A stretch of DNA of 64,000 nucleotides from Pegea sp. RAD2-039 (GCA_034620365.1 JAQGEQ010000251.1:335997-399996); one strand, 5' to 3'; shown: positions 24,697 through 37,229, counted from the first letter of the stretch. Program-made: numbers and translations. Notes: generated from the letters alone by a model not told the origin.

Positions 24697-26745
24697 ATGG
24701 ATTCTTGCAATATTTCAAATCTTGGTAAAATTTCCTCAGTAGATTCGATATCTGTAACTCCAAACGATTCCAATAATATTGAAAATGTAATCGTTAAAGA
24801 AGTTACTGAAGAGGTCCAAAAAGCTCCTGAAGATTTCCAAGAAGCTCCTGAAGGTGTCCAAGATTCTTCTGCTATGCAGGAAGCTTCTGGAGGTGTCCAA
24901 GAAACTTCTGAAGATGTCCAAGTAACTCCTGAAGGTGTCCAAGATTCTTCTGCTATGCAGGAAGCTTCTGAAGATGTCCAAGAAACTTCTGAAGATGTCC
25001 AAGAAACTTCTGAAGATGTCCAAGTAACTCCTGAAGGTATCCAAGATTCTTCTGCTATGCAGAAAGCTTCTGAAGATGTCCAAGAAACTCTTGAAGATGT
25101 CCAAGAAGCTTCTGAAGATGTCCAAGAAACTCTTGAAGATGTCCAAAAGGCTCCTGAAGATGTCCAAGTAACTCCTGAAGATGTCCAAGAAACTTCTGAA
25201 GATGTCCAAAAGGCTCCTGAAGATGTCCAAGTAACTTCTGAAGACGTCCAACAAGCTCCTGAAAAGGTCCCAGAAGTTACAGAGGTCCAAGTAACTCCTG
25301 AAGACGTCCAACAAGCTCCTGAAATAGTCCAAGAAGTTACAGAGGTCCAAAAAGCTCCTGAAGGTGTCCAAGAAACTTCTGAAGATGTCCAAAAAGCTCC
25401 TGAAGAAGTCCAAGTAACTCCTGAAGAGGTTCAAGTAACTCTTGAAGAGGTCCAACAAGCTACAGATGCCCAAAAAGCTCCTGAAGAGGCCCAAAAAGCT
25501 CCTGAAGGTGTCCAAATAGCTTCTGAAGAGGCCCAAGAAGCTCCTGAAGGTGTCCAAGATTCTTCTGCTATGCAGGAAGCTTCTGAAGAGGTCCAAGTAA
25601 CTCTTGAAGAGGTCCAAGAAGTTACAGAGGCCCAAAAAGCTCCTGAAGAGGTCCAAAAAGCTCCTGAAGAGGTCCAAAAAGCTCCTGAAGAGGTCCAAAA
25701 AGCTTCTGAAGATGTCCAAAAAGCTCCTGAAGAGGTCCAAAAAGCTTCTGAAGAGGTCCAAGAAGCTCCAGAAAAGGTCCAAGAAACTACAGATGTCCAA
25801 AAAGCTTCTGAAGATGTCCAAGAAACTCCTGAAGGTGCCCAAAAAGCTCCTGAAGAGGTCCAAAAAGCTCCTGAAGATGTCCAAAAAGCTCCTGAAGAGG
25901 CCCAAGAAACTTCTGAAGATGTCCAACAAACTCCTGAAGAGGTCCAAGAAGCTCCTGAAGAGGCCCAAGAAACTTCTGAAGAGGTCCAAGAAACTCCTGA
26001 AGAGGTCCAAGAAACTTCTGCTATGCAGGAAGCTTCTGAAGATCTTCAAAACACCCCTATGGATATTCATGACTCTTATAAAGCTGCCCAAACTGCTTTA
26101 AAGACTTCTAAAAGCTCCAAACGAACTTACAAACAATCTCTCTCTTGTTCTGAAGATAATTCAAAAAAGTTGAAGGTGGTTGAAAAAACTTCTGGTGCTG
26201 CTAAGAGAAATTCCAAGACATCTAAGTACGTAGATCCGTTGATAGATGAGGATCGTCAATCAAGTACTCATCCTCTACAGTTATCAACATGGCAAGTTCA
26301 GATGAGATCAAAACGACAGAAGATTCAGAATTTCTTTAATTCAAGCAGCACTTCTTCATCAGATCATAAATTTAAAATAGGAACAGTAGTTTACGTGAAG
26401 ACCAGCTCACTTGATAGTAGATATTATGCTGCTACTGTTGTCAATTATCACAACGAAGGTGATAGTTGTCTTGTACGAATACATGAAAGCGATAGTTTGA
26501 AAAATTGTGACGTCAAAAGCCTTAAAGAAGAAGATCCTAATAAAGGAGAAGAAGCAACTGAACTAAGTCCTTCGAAGACACCTATAGTGATGACGCGACG
26601 CAGAAAAAAGTTGGTCAATGTTATTGAGCCTTCTATAGAGGTAGAGAAAAGTCCTACAACACCCCTAGCTCTTAAGAGACTCAGTAACCATAATCGTAAA
26701 GGTTATGATGATTATGGATTAGCAATCTTTGGTGAGAAATATTAG
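24697..26745 (+). CDS. Acidic 7-residue-repeat protein with C-terminal Tudor-like barrel
   Basis: A single 682-codon frame. Residues 1-37 are unique. Residues about 38-448 are nearly 60 copies of a 7-residue unit, EEVQKAP, and variants (EDVQETS, EGVQDSS). The unit should form an acidic helical or extended rod. Residues 450-530 are Ser/Lys-rich and basic. RQKIQNFF at 540-547 resembles a PCNA-interacting peptide lacking the usual first Gln. Residues 559-610 look like a Tudor/SH3 barrel: FKIGTVVYVK, then YYAATVVNYH and CLVRIHESDS. The tail has a basic TRRRKK cluster. A nuclear chromatin or replication-linked role is plausible but inferred. The neighbour upstream has the same parts in a different order, so the two may be ancient tandem relatives. 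No intron is needed. Confidence 0.8.
   Translation: MDSCNISNLGKISSVDSISVTPNDSNNIENVIVKEVTEEVQKAPEDFQEAPEGVQDSSAMQEASGGVQETSEDVQVTPEGVQDSSAMQEASEDVQETSEDVQETSEDVQVTPEGIQDSSAMQKASEDVQETLEDVQEASEDVQETLEDVQKAPEDVQVTPEDVQETSEDVQKAPEDVQVTSEDVQQAPEKVPEVTEVQVTPEDVQQAPEIVQEVTEVQKAPEGVQETSEDVQKAPEEVQVTPEEVQVTLEEVQQATDAQKAPEEAQKAPEGVQIASEEAQEAPEGVQDSSAMQEASEEVQVTLEEVQEVTEAQKAPEEVQKAPEEVQKAPEEVQKASEDVQKAPEEVQKASEEVQEAPEKVQETTDVQKASEDVQETPEGAQKAPEEVQKAPEDVQKAPEEAQETSEDVQQTPEEVQEAPEEAQETSEEVQETPEEVQETSAMQEASEDLQNTPMDIHDSYKAAQTALKTSKSSKRTYKQSLSCSEDNSKKLKVVEKTSGAAKRNSKTSKYVDPLIDEDRQSSTHPLQLSTWQVQMRSKRQKIQNFFNSSSTSSSDHKFKIGTVVYVKTSSLDSRYYAATVVNYHNEGDSCLVRIHESDSLKNCDVKSLKEEDPNKGEEATELSPSKTPIVMTRRRKKLVNVIEPSIEVEKSPTTPLALKRLSNHNRKGYDDYGLAIFGEKY
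24811..26040 (+). repeat. In-frame 21-bp coding minisatellite, nearly 60 copies
   Basis: The unit GAAGAGGTCCAAAAAGCTCC (21 bp, next base T) encodes EEVQKAP. Variants carry GATGTCC, GAAACT or GTAACT. The longer block GTCCAAGATTCTTCTGCTAT recurs four times and marks older duplications of several units. The reverse strand stays open for 451 codons because no unit variant forms an antisense stop. Confidence 0.93.
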
Positions 26746-27700
26746 TTGGATTTCTTATTTGTTTGTTTTGATAATTTTATTACATTTGTTGAATAGATAG
26801 ACAACTTTTCTCATTAATGCCAATTATGTTATTTTGTATGTTTCTCAAACTGCAGTTGAAATAAGTTTTTAAAAATGAACTGTATTACATTAAAAAAAAT
26901 TCGTTTTTAACTATCAGTGATAATCTGATAGTTACGATAATCACTTCTGAAAATCCAAATGCGGGTGTGATACTTTTGCTTTGTATAAAGTAGATATGTT
27001 TTGTTCTTTATTTATTGTGTTTACAGTTGACAGTTGTTCTTAAATAGCAGTTACAACATAATTTATTTCTTTTTCCTATAAGCTGTGAACTTAATTTTTC
27101 TTAGCAACAAATAAACGAAATCGAACTGTTTATTCAAGAAATGTATTTGTGTAAGAATTGCATTTATACTTGATCAATTTCAACAATTAATTTAATAAAT
27201 TATCAATTCTACTAACATTTAACAAATGTATTTTCTTTTTCACTATTAATATCAAATTTATTTAAAAATTTTTGGATCTAAATTTGTCAAAATTCTTTTT
27301 GCACATTTACAATCAAACCAATGATTTTGCTTTCAAAATCAAATTTATTTTTTAAAAGCACTTAATATAATTTTTAATAATTTCAACTTCAAAAGTATTT
27401 CCTTAATTAACCAATTTATAATTTAATGTTTTATTATGAGTGTTGGCTTAGAGATTTGAAATGATTGACGTGACTTAATCGTAATAAAGAAATTTTCTAC
27501 TAAAAATTATCAGTTTTCAATCTTTTAAAGAAATAGTTTTTTTTTACTGAGCCAAATCTTTCATAATATTAAAGACCAGCTTCTAGTGCTGAATTCTTTG
27601 TTGTCTTCCAGCTAAGTGTTTTCCCCATAAACAATCCAATCATTATCCAAGTCTATAAAGAAGATAGAAATAAGATCTTATTCACAACAACTTATTCTTT
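26746..27700. other. A+T-rich spacer, no gene
   Basis: This is the 3' flank of the second Tudor-like gene. AATAAA-like sequences are present (for example near 27110), but none can be fixed as the poly(A) signal. Nothing else is supported. Confidence 0.4.
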
Positions 27701-27739
27701 AAATATCAATTTGAATCTTTCACTTGAAGGTCCTCTAGT

Positions 27740-28845
27740 GATAAGTTGTCTTGTCTCCCCTAGTTCCCATATTCCTACTAATCAGATTACCAACAGATAT
27801 TCACAAAACTCTTATTCACAACTTATCTGAGACAACTACTTATCTCTTGGATCAAGTAATTTTTCAAAGATCGATCACTACATCAATGAATCTCTTTCTA
27901 TTCAACGGTGTTCTCAGGGTAACATCATTGACACTTCAATATTTATATCAATGATACCAGGGACTTCTTCAAATTAAGATGGTTCTGGAAGTCAAATGCT
28001 ATTTGCCGACGACGGTAAGCTTTTTAGTAGTGACTCTATTAACCCACAATTAAATCTACCAACTTATGACTCGACTATTGTAGGAATTATAGTTAGAAAA
28101 CAACAAATTTTTCCCAATGTACTGTCATTAAAAGACTTTCATCTCCTATGAAACAAACTCAATACATGAACTACTTGCTTAAAGTTGCTTCTGTTACTTG
28201 GTACTAATTTTTTTTAAACCAGAAACATCTAGATAATGTTAAAACTCCCTACTAGAATGCATCATCTTAAGTTAAAGTTCAGTTCTTCTATATAACTCTT
28301 CTTGCTTTAAAAAGTGTAAGCTTGAATCCGTTCAAAAGTTGTTTACTCAGAAAGCTTTTCTAAGATATTGTATTAGATGTTACTTATACAAAGATCATCT
28401 TTCAAAGCATAGTATTTGATCCCTACAATATCGACGCCTTCTTATTATTGTTTGCAATTATCAGTGGCTTTCCTCATCTTCGTTTTAAGGGTTTCTTTCG
28501 AATTCGATTCTATTCTCTTTGAAGTATTTTTTAGAAAATCAAATTAAAAGCTTTAATACTATCCAGTGAGCTGACAGCTTTTTAGTACATCACTTCCTCG
28601 CCAAAGAAAGCTCTTTCATCTCTCTTAAGTTAGAAGAGTCTACTACTCACACCATCAGTTCCTTAAATCTTTGTGTCTGTATTTGTTGTATTCTTAATTG
28701 AGTTCCATTTAATTTCAAACTTCTTGTGTTGAAATGTGATCCTCTAGAGTTTATCTGTCACTTGTATGCAGTCTGATTGTGTTTTGTTATTTATAAAATT
28801 TGTATGATTACTATCTGTAGTCATTTGTTTAATAAATAAATGTTT
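27740..28845 (+). mobile_element. Old, heavily decayed non-LTR retrotransposon (reverse transcriptase remnant)
   Basis: The plus strand keeps fragments of a LINE reverse transcriptase. A GVPQG-like site survives as RCSQGNII near 27920. A clear MLFADDGKLF holds the FADD active-site motif at 28002-28013. Many stops and shifts follow. The segment ends near 28840 in TTTAATAAATAAATG, a TAAA-type tail like that of the other LINE copies here. Its sequence differs from the 37230 element, so it is an older copy or a different family. Confidence 0.65.
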
Positions 28846-28849
28846 TAAT

Positions 28850-30020
28850 TCTAGTTTGAAATTTTAATAAGTTTTTGGTTATAGTGAAAATTACTTAATT
28901 TAATTAAGAACTTGTTGGCGGCTACTTCATTTATTTAGAAGTTCCAAATTCGTGCAGAATGAGAAACTTTGAAATATTCATGATTTTAACATTTACTGAA
29001 TTTGCTGTTTATAAGAATAAGTAATTTTAAAGAAAAATTAAATTCAAATTTAGAATTAGAATATTATTTTCTCAAATCTGATTCACGTTTTTTGAAATAT
29101 TTTTATCTTATCTCTAATTACTTTATTGTTTTAATAAAACATGATTTAATTTGGATATTAAATTTATTGGAATTATTTCTTGAATTTTAAGAATGCCAAA
29201 TTCTTTTAGTAATTTTACAAATTCTATTTTTGCGTAGCTACTCGATCAGCTGTAATGTGGTTATTAATCGAATATTAAATACAAATTTTAAATCCAACTT
29301 AATAAAACTCTCAAATCTACAGTTTGTTGAAATCTTATGGTTTCGCTTTTTAGTTTTGTTGAATAATTCTTCTTAATTAACTCTAAACAACTTCACATTA
29401 GTGTCTTTGGTTGACATTTATGAAGACACAGTTGCTTACACAAATCTATTTAGTTATATATCAAAACAAGAGTTGACAAAAAAAGTTTTTTTTTCACCAT
29501 TTTGTCAAAATAATAATATTGAGTGAAACTATTTAAAAAGATAAATTAATTTATAAGCGCTATAAAAAATACTGTTTCGAAGAAGCTTAGCTATTAATAA
29601 AAATTAATTCATTCTTAAAACTATTCAAATCATAAAATACATTTTCTTCCATTTGTTTCAAAGCATTCATAAAATTTGTAGTTCTTTGTCATATTTTTAT
29701 TAAAAATATAAAAAAGTAAGATAGATAAAGTAAAAGAAAACAAAAAAAAAACGCTCAAGTTTTCAAACTCTTTTGATAGAAACTATCAATAAGTTACTGT
29801 ATTTACTAAAACCTCAATTTCAATAAATCAAAAAAGAAATCCCATACAGAAAAATTCCCCAAAAATATCAATGCATATATGAGATAGGGCACTTTCTCTC
29901 AGAAGAGAAAACCATCATAGACATTTTCCGACTCGACTATTGAAGCTACAAAGATGTTTCAATTAAACTTTTTATAAAAATCAATTGCAACAAACTTTAG
30001 TTAAACCATTTTAGCATCTT
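28850..30020. other. A+T-rich intergenic DNA
   Basis: No gene found. It includes the 3' flank of the minus-strand EGF-like gene that ends at 30027. The open frame at 29002-29190 is hydrophobic low-complexity sequence typical of A+T-rich DNA. Confidence 0.4.
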
Positions 30021-30022
30021 AC

Positions 30023-30028
30023 TTTATT
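30023..30028 (-). terminator. Poly(A) signal AATAAA of the EGF-like gene
   Basis: On the minus strand AATAAA overlaps the stop codon region (TAAATAATAAAG). Cleavage would follow within a few tens of bases. Its position supports the last exon of the model. Confidence 0.55.
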
Positions 30029-30792
30029 ATTTAAAAGATTTAGTTAGATTTATAGAAAGCTTAAAAATGAATTTACCAAATATTTTAATTCCGCATGTTT
30101 CACCTTCGTGGTCTTCTGGACACCTAGAAATATATTTCACGTCGTAAGTAACATGTCAAATTAACAACATTTTTACATCTAGACTGTAAAAGCAGTTTGG
30201 AATTATCTAAAGTACTTACACACAAATACAGTTTCCCTCAGCATCAACTTTTGCATATCCTGGACCACAATATCTGTCGTCGTTTCTTTTACAACATCTT
30301 AAAGTATTTTCATCTAAATTCAAACAAAATAATCATTAAGTTTTTCGAAGAAAGTAAAAATCAAACCTGGTGGAGACCCATCACACTGAGACTCTGATGC
30401 ACAGTAAGGTATCTGATCTCTACACTTCCTTTTCATCATTTGTCTATGCCCTCTGAAGTTGCTGTAATCAAAAATTCAAATAATATTTCAAGTTCTTTAA
30501 ATAAAATTAATATTTGGACTAAATAAACGGCTAAAAAATTTCAATTATGAAAAATCATAACTTTAGTTCTTAATTTCTATTAAAACTCTTACACTTTGTA
30601 GGTTGAGTCACAAATTTTCGTTGCATTAGAATCTTGAATTCTAAGGGTACAGCCACAAACAGTTTCAATGCTATGATGGTTGAGTCTTCCAAAACAATGT
30701 GCCCCATATTTACAAGGGCAATTCGATAATGATTGTTTAATTTTGATTGAAAAAATAAATAAAATAAAAACAATTTTTGGTATGTTCAACAT
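30027..30792 (-). CDS. Small secreted cysteine-rich protein with EGF-like end (4 exons)
   Basis: The minus-strand model is 30792-30593, 30461-30367, 30313-30220 and 30123-30027, which gives 486 nt and 161 residues. Donors are GTAAGA, GTTTGA and GTAAGT, with acceptors ACAG, TTAG and CTAG, and phases match at each junction. Residues 1-22 are a hydrophobic signal peptide (IPKIVFILFIFSIKI). The mature part has 16 cysteines, an even number that suggests eight disulfides. The C-terminal pattern YCGPGYAKV...NCICVCPEDHEGETC resembles the second half of an EGF-like domain. The middle has RCC and several single Cys. No catalytic motif is visible. It is likely secreted, as an extracellular-matrix, mucus, defence or signalling protein, and the exact role cannot be read. 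The last exon might instead splice at GGTAAA after the final Cys. Confidence 0.72.
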
Positions 30793-30799
30793 AGTTTAA

Positions 30800-33700
30800 T
30801 AAAATTAAATGAATTATTATAATTCCTATTTTTGGCTGTAAATATATAAAAATAATTAATTAGATTGATTGCAATCAGTGCACAAACGATGAAATAATCA
30901 GAAGATGTCTCTACCATTTGTGCATTAATCAACTTATATCAATTCTATCTTAGCAAGCAACTTTCCAACCAACATTAAATGTAGGTTCAAAAGTTGTACT
31001 TTTTTCAAACAACCACCCATTTATACCTCTCATACTTTTTCTGTTTTCTCTCATTATTGAAAATGGTGCAATTTTGATAGTTATTAATAAATGAGACTGA
31101 ATAAGGAGAATTTTTTTCGTTTTAAATCATCAGTGACGTTTTAAACTGAAGCTCAAACTCTTGTGATCTTTATGATCTAACGATGCCGCGAAAAATCTTG
31201 AACAGATTTACTCAAAACATAACAACTTTATCTTGATTGAGGTCTTATACTCAGAAAATTAAACTAAACTAGAAAAGGTCATATGTTTAAAAGATGAATG
31301 ATTTGTAAATTATCTCTAAACCAAAAACTTATTTTCGTTTTGATTAATTGCTATTATTAATAAACGTAAAGAATTTATACAGAGAATAATTTAGCTATTA
31401 GTTTTTAATTTCAATCAAAGAAAAGAAAACCTAAAAGCATTATTTGTTTGTTGTTTTCACCTATTACTGACTTTGATAACATACCAAGCATTTTGAGGTG
31501 TCAAAGCTTTATTTGGATTGAAATTTTAAAAACGTGTTAAGCTCAAACGTTATAGTTCAAAAACTTAAATAATCGACACGAATCAAGTTATCCTTTTGAA
31601 ATCGATTAAATAACTCTTTTTACAAATTTGATTTTACTGATCAAACAAGAAATTATAAATTATTCATCTTTAAAATTTTCTATGAAAACTATTGTGTATA
31701 TACGCTGATTGAAAAATGATAAATACTCAGTCAAAGTTGAACTTGGTTTAGCTGATTATTAGAAAGCTAAGTTTAAAACTACTGACAACAAAAGAGCTTT
31801 CATCCAATTCTATTTTTGGTATTTGGATACAACAAACAGTTTTGTCTACTGACCTTCGTACAGAAGATCAAACGTCTCGAATTAAAAAGTTGTATGCATA
31901 ATACATGAAATTAATATACTCTATCTATAAACATGTTTTTATTCTTGATAAATAAATGCCTAAAAAGATTTTATTATTTGCATAATCAGTTTTTCTTTTC
32001 AGTACTTTATGATAAGTATAAAATCAAATATTTAATTTTATCTTATATATATAAGCTCTTCAAGACCCTTGTCAAGATTTCAATCTTGTTATGGATGATT
32101 CAAGTGATCAGGTTAAACTTTACTCAAGTTCACCAAACCAAATCTAAATTAAGATAGATTCAATTTTCAATATAAGATAAGTTTTTATAAATTGTATTAA
32201 TCAGTAAGATAATTCTAGTGATTTTAAAAGACATATTTGTTGATGTAACCAATGTAATTTGTAATTATAAACATTGTATTAGTAACTTTTCTACTTATGA
32301 ATTATTCTCTTATATCTCATTTCTTCATCACCTTTTAGTTACAAATTAATAAATCTTTTTGGAAGTTATCTTTAAAAAGATGATGTCAATAAACTGGATA
32401 TTTTAGTTATTTTAATCTGAGTTTGCACTTTCTGATTAAATTTCTCTGCTGAGTTTCACAAGACATTCGAAATCTTCAAAAAATGATCAATCATTTTTTC
32501 TAGCAACAAAATAGCCTTATAGAGTAAATCCACAAATATTTTATGGTTATTTTGTTTGATTTATTTTCGTGCTGTAAAATATTTTCGAGAAAAAAATTTA
32601 TTTTTACAAAAATAATAATTAAAATTTGATAACATTGAATAAATTTTAAAGAAAGGTAAATATATGTTGATGTAAATGAGAATAATAGAATGTTGCTTCT
32701 TTTATTCTCAAAAAGTGTGAAAATAAAATCGATATTCAGTGCGATATGAATTAATAGTAGGGAATTTTTTCATGTAGTCCCGTATAGGTTAAACAAGACG
32801 TCTACCCCTTTATTATTTTCTATGACACTAAATAGAAAAAAAATTTTAATAAACAAATTAATTTAAGCTTACATCAATAAAAATTGTATATCCATCAAAA
32901 AGTGAAATCCCGAAAATGGACTTTTTGTTGAGCGTCACGAAGCAGGTAGACGTCACATTAACTAATACCCAAATTGTAATTTAAACAGTCTATTTTCGAC
33001 TTTTTAAGAACTCTGCCTTTTCTCCATATTTTGTATTTTTGCTTCCATAAAACAAATCTATAAACATTTGTTTTTATTGACACAAAAATCATTTCATTTA
33101 TACTAAATATCAACACCAATTTACAAAAAAATGGTTTGGTAACACATTGTTGTTATCTTCAGAAGTTATACGGCTTTCAATGTATTCTAAATGTTAGTTA
33201 ATGTAAAATTAATATTTAATAAAAAAATAAGGATAATAAGTAAATAGTTTAGTATTAAAATACATTTTATTTTTATAAAATAAAAAAAATGATAACGATT
33301 ACCGGATAATAAAAAAGATTTAAAATTCAACATTTAAAAAACAAAATATGACATTATTTTGGAAACAAAGATATCTAGAAAGCTCCTGTAATCTCAAATA
33401 AGAATACCATTTTGATATATATATATTAGACACAAACATAAATAAATGTAAGAAACGGAATCAGGATATTTCAATTGAGATATTTTATACAGGACTGTTA
33501 AGAACCTTAAACTTTTTAAAATATTAAACAATTTAGGGTCAATATTTGTGAAAGACTTTATTAGACTAAATAACTAACTCTTTTCTAACTACCTTTATTT
33601 CAAATAAAATAGTTTAATTATTGTTTTGTTTATTTTGCTTGCTTAAAACTATTATTTTTATTTAAGATAATATCTTTGGAAAAATTTGAACTTATATTTC

Positions 33701-36700
33701 TGAAGTGATAGTTAGGAAAAAACTTGGAAAAAAAACTAAAAGAAAAAATTTAATAGCATCAAAAGTTAATTTATCATATTTAAGATACAAAAATGAATTC
33801 CAGAAAAGAAATCAACACAAATAAGATTAAAATGACGATTTTAAATTATACTAATTAAAATTAATGATTTTTTCAACTATATCAATTTCTAAAGTTCACT
33901 AATTTCCAAAATTTGAAAGTGTAAAAAGTGATTAATCAATAATTCATTTCATCAGTTAATCTTAGAAATCAGTTGCAAATTATTTCGTTATTAAATTTAT
34001 AATAAAAAACTTTATTCATTTTTACAGAGTTTTAACTAAAAATGTTAATTTCATTAAAAGATTTGAAGAAAAAAACTTTTGAATAATTGTTAATTTGTAA
34101 AGAATTTAGTTTATTTCTCAATCACATAAATTTATAAATAAATATGGAAAAGTTGATGCTGCAAATTTGTTGTCATTTGAGAGCAGATGACTCATTCTCT
34201 TTACATAAACATCAAATAATTATTTTATTTTTGAATAATAGTTCGTGATAGTTTATAAGGATCTGTAAAAAGCTGTCTGAAACACATCTTTTAAGAGAAG
34301 TAATTATTTATTCAAACAATAAATATAGCTTCCATACAAGGTCTAAAGTTTAGTAAATTCATACTTTTATAAATAAATCAATTTATATTATTAAAAACTA
34401 ATGAGGTTTTCATTTTTACTAACTGCAGGTTTGTAGTGAACTCAAATCTATCTGTTAAGTAGAGAATTAAGAAAATGGTTTAAATAGAAACAGTTTGCAG
34501 AATTACTATTTAAAGTTACTACAATTTTATCTAATAAACTGTTGACATTATCAAACAAAGATCATTAATAAAATCTTCTTTTTTCAGTAAGTGGATTTGA
34601 AATTAATAGGATTTACTGAGTGAATCACCATAAATAGCTTTAAAAGTGGAAAGTAACGATCTATTTTTGGATAATATTTATTTTTACTGCTTTGGTTTTT
34701 TTACTTCGTCCTGAAAACTTTTTTAAAGAAGAATTGATATAATTAGATAAATCTGTACAATTACTGTCAAAAAAAACAACTAATAGGTGATGAAAGTAAT
34801 TTTGAAGGAGCGAATATCTCATGAAGACCTTCTCCTAAGTACATTTGTGTAGCTAATCACCAAATGCAAGATTTGTGGATTGAGTTTTTTTCCTGAAAAC
34901 GTTTTTAAAGAAGAATTGATATAATTAGACTGAGAGTTAACTAATAAACAATTTTTACAATTTTATAGAGATATTCAACCCTACATACAAGTTGATCAAT
35001 TAATGGAAGATTTTTTGTGAAGTAGGAATTGAAATTATTTCATCTACATCAGTAAAACTTTAAAATGGTTTTGTAATATCATAAGTTTTGTTACTTTTTT
35101 AAACCGAAATAAATTTTAAAAAATTGTTTGTTTAACGTTAAAATTGATAATAATTAATAAATAGATAAAAAAAACTATTTTTAATTCTTTTTTAAAGCTT
35201 ATTTGGTCACGTCCAATTCTAAATATAACAAAATCCAATTTTTTTAAAGTATCTGAAGTACTTTTGTAATGGTTCTTGGATACTTTTGACTTGATGATGC
35301 GATTACTTTGATGGTGGCCTTCCAGTAAAGAAGCATTCTATACTGAGCGTTCTAAAAGATAAGTAGCACTTTTAAATGTACAAGACAGGTTTATTCGTTT
35401 AGTGTTACTCGGTTGACAAATTTCAAGGTTAAAGATCTTAATTCTATAAAATAAGAAAATAATTATGATTTTCTGTAATGGTGCATTGATTTAAAACATT
35501 TTATACCATTCTGGAGAAATAGTTTTTTAAACAATTTTAACTTCAGTCTTTTGAAGTTTTTAATTACACAACAAACAATTTATTACAAATAAATTAGCAG
35601 CTGCAAACTAACCTCTGATCTATTCAGTGAATTAGATTTACTCAAAACATTCGAAAACTAAATATTTAAGATTAAAAAAAGGATCAATAATTCAGTAGAA
35701 CACCGATTACTAATGTGGTTATTTATTTAAAAAAGAATAAATATTTACATCTTAAGTTTAAATTTGTATAGAAAATAATCATTTCAACTTAAGTTAATAA
35801 TTAAGTAACTATCTGTAAAGTACTTTTATTGTAATTTGCAAAAACTTTACAACGAAACAATTTACTTTTAACAATTGATAGCTACTTAATTATTCAAATG
35901 TAATCGATGCAAATATATGTTTTTTTCAACAACTTGGCAAAATTTCATTTGCAAGTGAGTTTCTCATATTCAATGTTGTTAGTGATGAAGTTATTTAAAA
36001 ATGACTTCTTTGGGTCCTTATCTAATTTTACGATTCTAATGTTTCAATACACCAATTCAAACTAATTACAATTTTATTATCTAATTTTCGACCAATTACA
36101 CAATTAATTCAGTATATTCTCATACAGTAAGTTTGTTTTCAAGTAGCTTAAACCTTTTTAAACTTAAAAATTATTACCAAGTTTATTAGTTTCGTTGAAG
36201 TTCACATAAACTACATTTAAATTTAAAGACTCTGTATATGCTAGTTGTGGTAGATTAAAATAGATTTATTATTCTTGGTGATAAGATTTGAAAAATATAA
36301 GTTTTATTCAACTTTTGTATCTAAAAACTATTCCAAGAACATTTGGAGCGCATAAAATATTCTCTATTTTTATTTATATCGTTTTGATGAACTATAGAAG
36401 CTGCACACTACGGAATGCCATTTCTTACCACAAGAATCTATTCCTTATTTTTCAATTTAGCTTTTCATAAAAACCATACAAACTTACTTTACGTAACAAG
36501 TGGTCGCTTTGTAATAAATCATTACAGATAACAAGAATGCAGAATACTGATGGTAGATTACAATAACTAAGAAGCAATCCAAATGATGTAATTAAATATT
36601 ATTGTTATATAATTGTCTTGCATAAAAAATCTTACACTTAAAGATGAATAGCTCTCATCTTCAAAGTAATATTTTTAAAACATTTTGTTCTTTCAATTAA

Positions 36701-36850
36701 AAAAATGTTGTTAACTGATTTTAAGTACATTTAATTGTTTTAAATCATCTATATAACAACACACAGTTAAAATATTTTTCAATAGAGATGTATTGTACTA
36801 AATTCTTGTAGTATTGACACCTTTTCTCTGACCTATTTACTATTTAAAAT
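30800..36850. other. Long A+T-rich intergenic region
   Basis: This is six kilobases without a supported gene. It is dominated by A and T tracts. Small points of note are a direct repeat at 34697/34886 (listed separately) and an inverted pair GACGTCTACC (about 32799) and GGTAGACGTC (about 32948), which could be the ends of a small decayed element. Open frames at 31933 and 36288 are low-complexity. First exons or enhancers could be hidden here, but the sequence alone does not show them. Confidence 0.4.
34697..34935. repeat. Direct repeat of about 45 bp, 190 bp apart
   Basis: CCTGAAAAC.TTTTTAAAGAAGAATTGATATAATTAGA occurs at about 34711-34748 and again at about 34892-34929, with one mismatch plus flanking similarity. 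It is a short-range duplication of unknown cause. Confidence 0.8.
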
Positions 36851-36859
36851 TATTAATAG

Positions 36860-37130
36860 TTGTTACCATCTTAAAATTCAAAGATTACTTTAAACACTGC
36901 AATCTCCCATACATCTTCAAAAGCTCTTCGATCAAAATTAAACCGCTCAACAACTTTAATCACAACCTGTGGAGTGCTAGCTTTTCTAACAGGGTAACAA
37001 GGTTTGGAATTCCCATCTCGATTCAATCTATACATCAAAATTTACATCATCTTTTAAAATTTTGTTTAAAAATAAGATTGAAATGTTGGGAATTGAAATG
37101 TATTCCTTCTCACTTTCTTCTTTCATTTTG
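36860..37130 (+). mobile_element. 3' coding end of a second LINE family
   Basis: The plus strand reads SIKIKPLNNFNHNLWSASF and then SNRVTRFGIPISIQSIHQNL. That is the familiar C-terminal signature of CR1/Jockey-group ORF2 proteins (FSNRVV..WN.LP). It lies directly upstream of the longer LINE copy and differs from that element's own end, so two insertions are adjacent. No reverse transcriptase motif is kept. Confidence 0.55.
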
Positions 37131-37229
37131 TCATATTATTTATAATAACTTAAATTAATTACAAATAATTCATTTTAAATCATCATCATTCATATATATA
37201 TAGAGCATATCATTCACAATCATATAACC

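Noticed and set aside
24736-26091. 451-codon antisense open frame rich in FRSFLDL
   Set aside because: It is the reverse of the 21-bp coding repeat. A repeat of a multiple of three with no antisense stop in the unit stays open automatically. The sense frame has unique ends and a barrel domain.
32790-32957. Inverted pair GACGTCTACC / GGTAGACGTC as transposon ends
   Set aside because: Only ten bases match, there is no target-site duplication, and the flanks differ. It may be chance.
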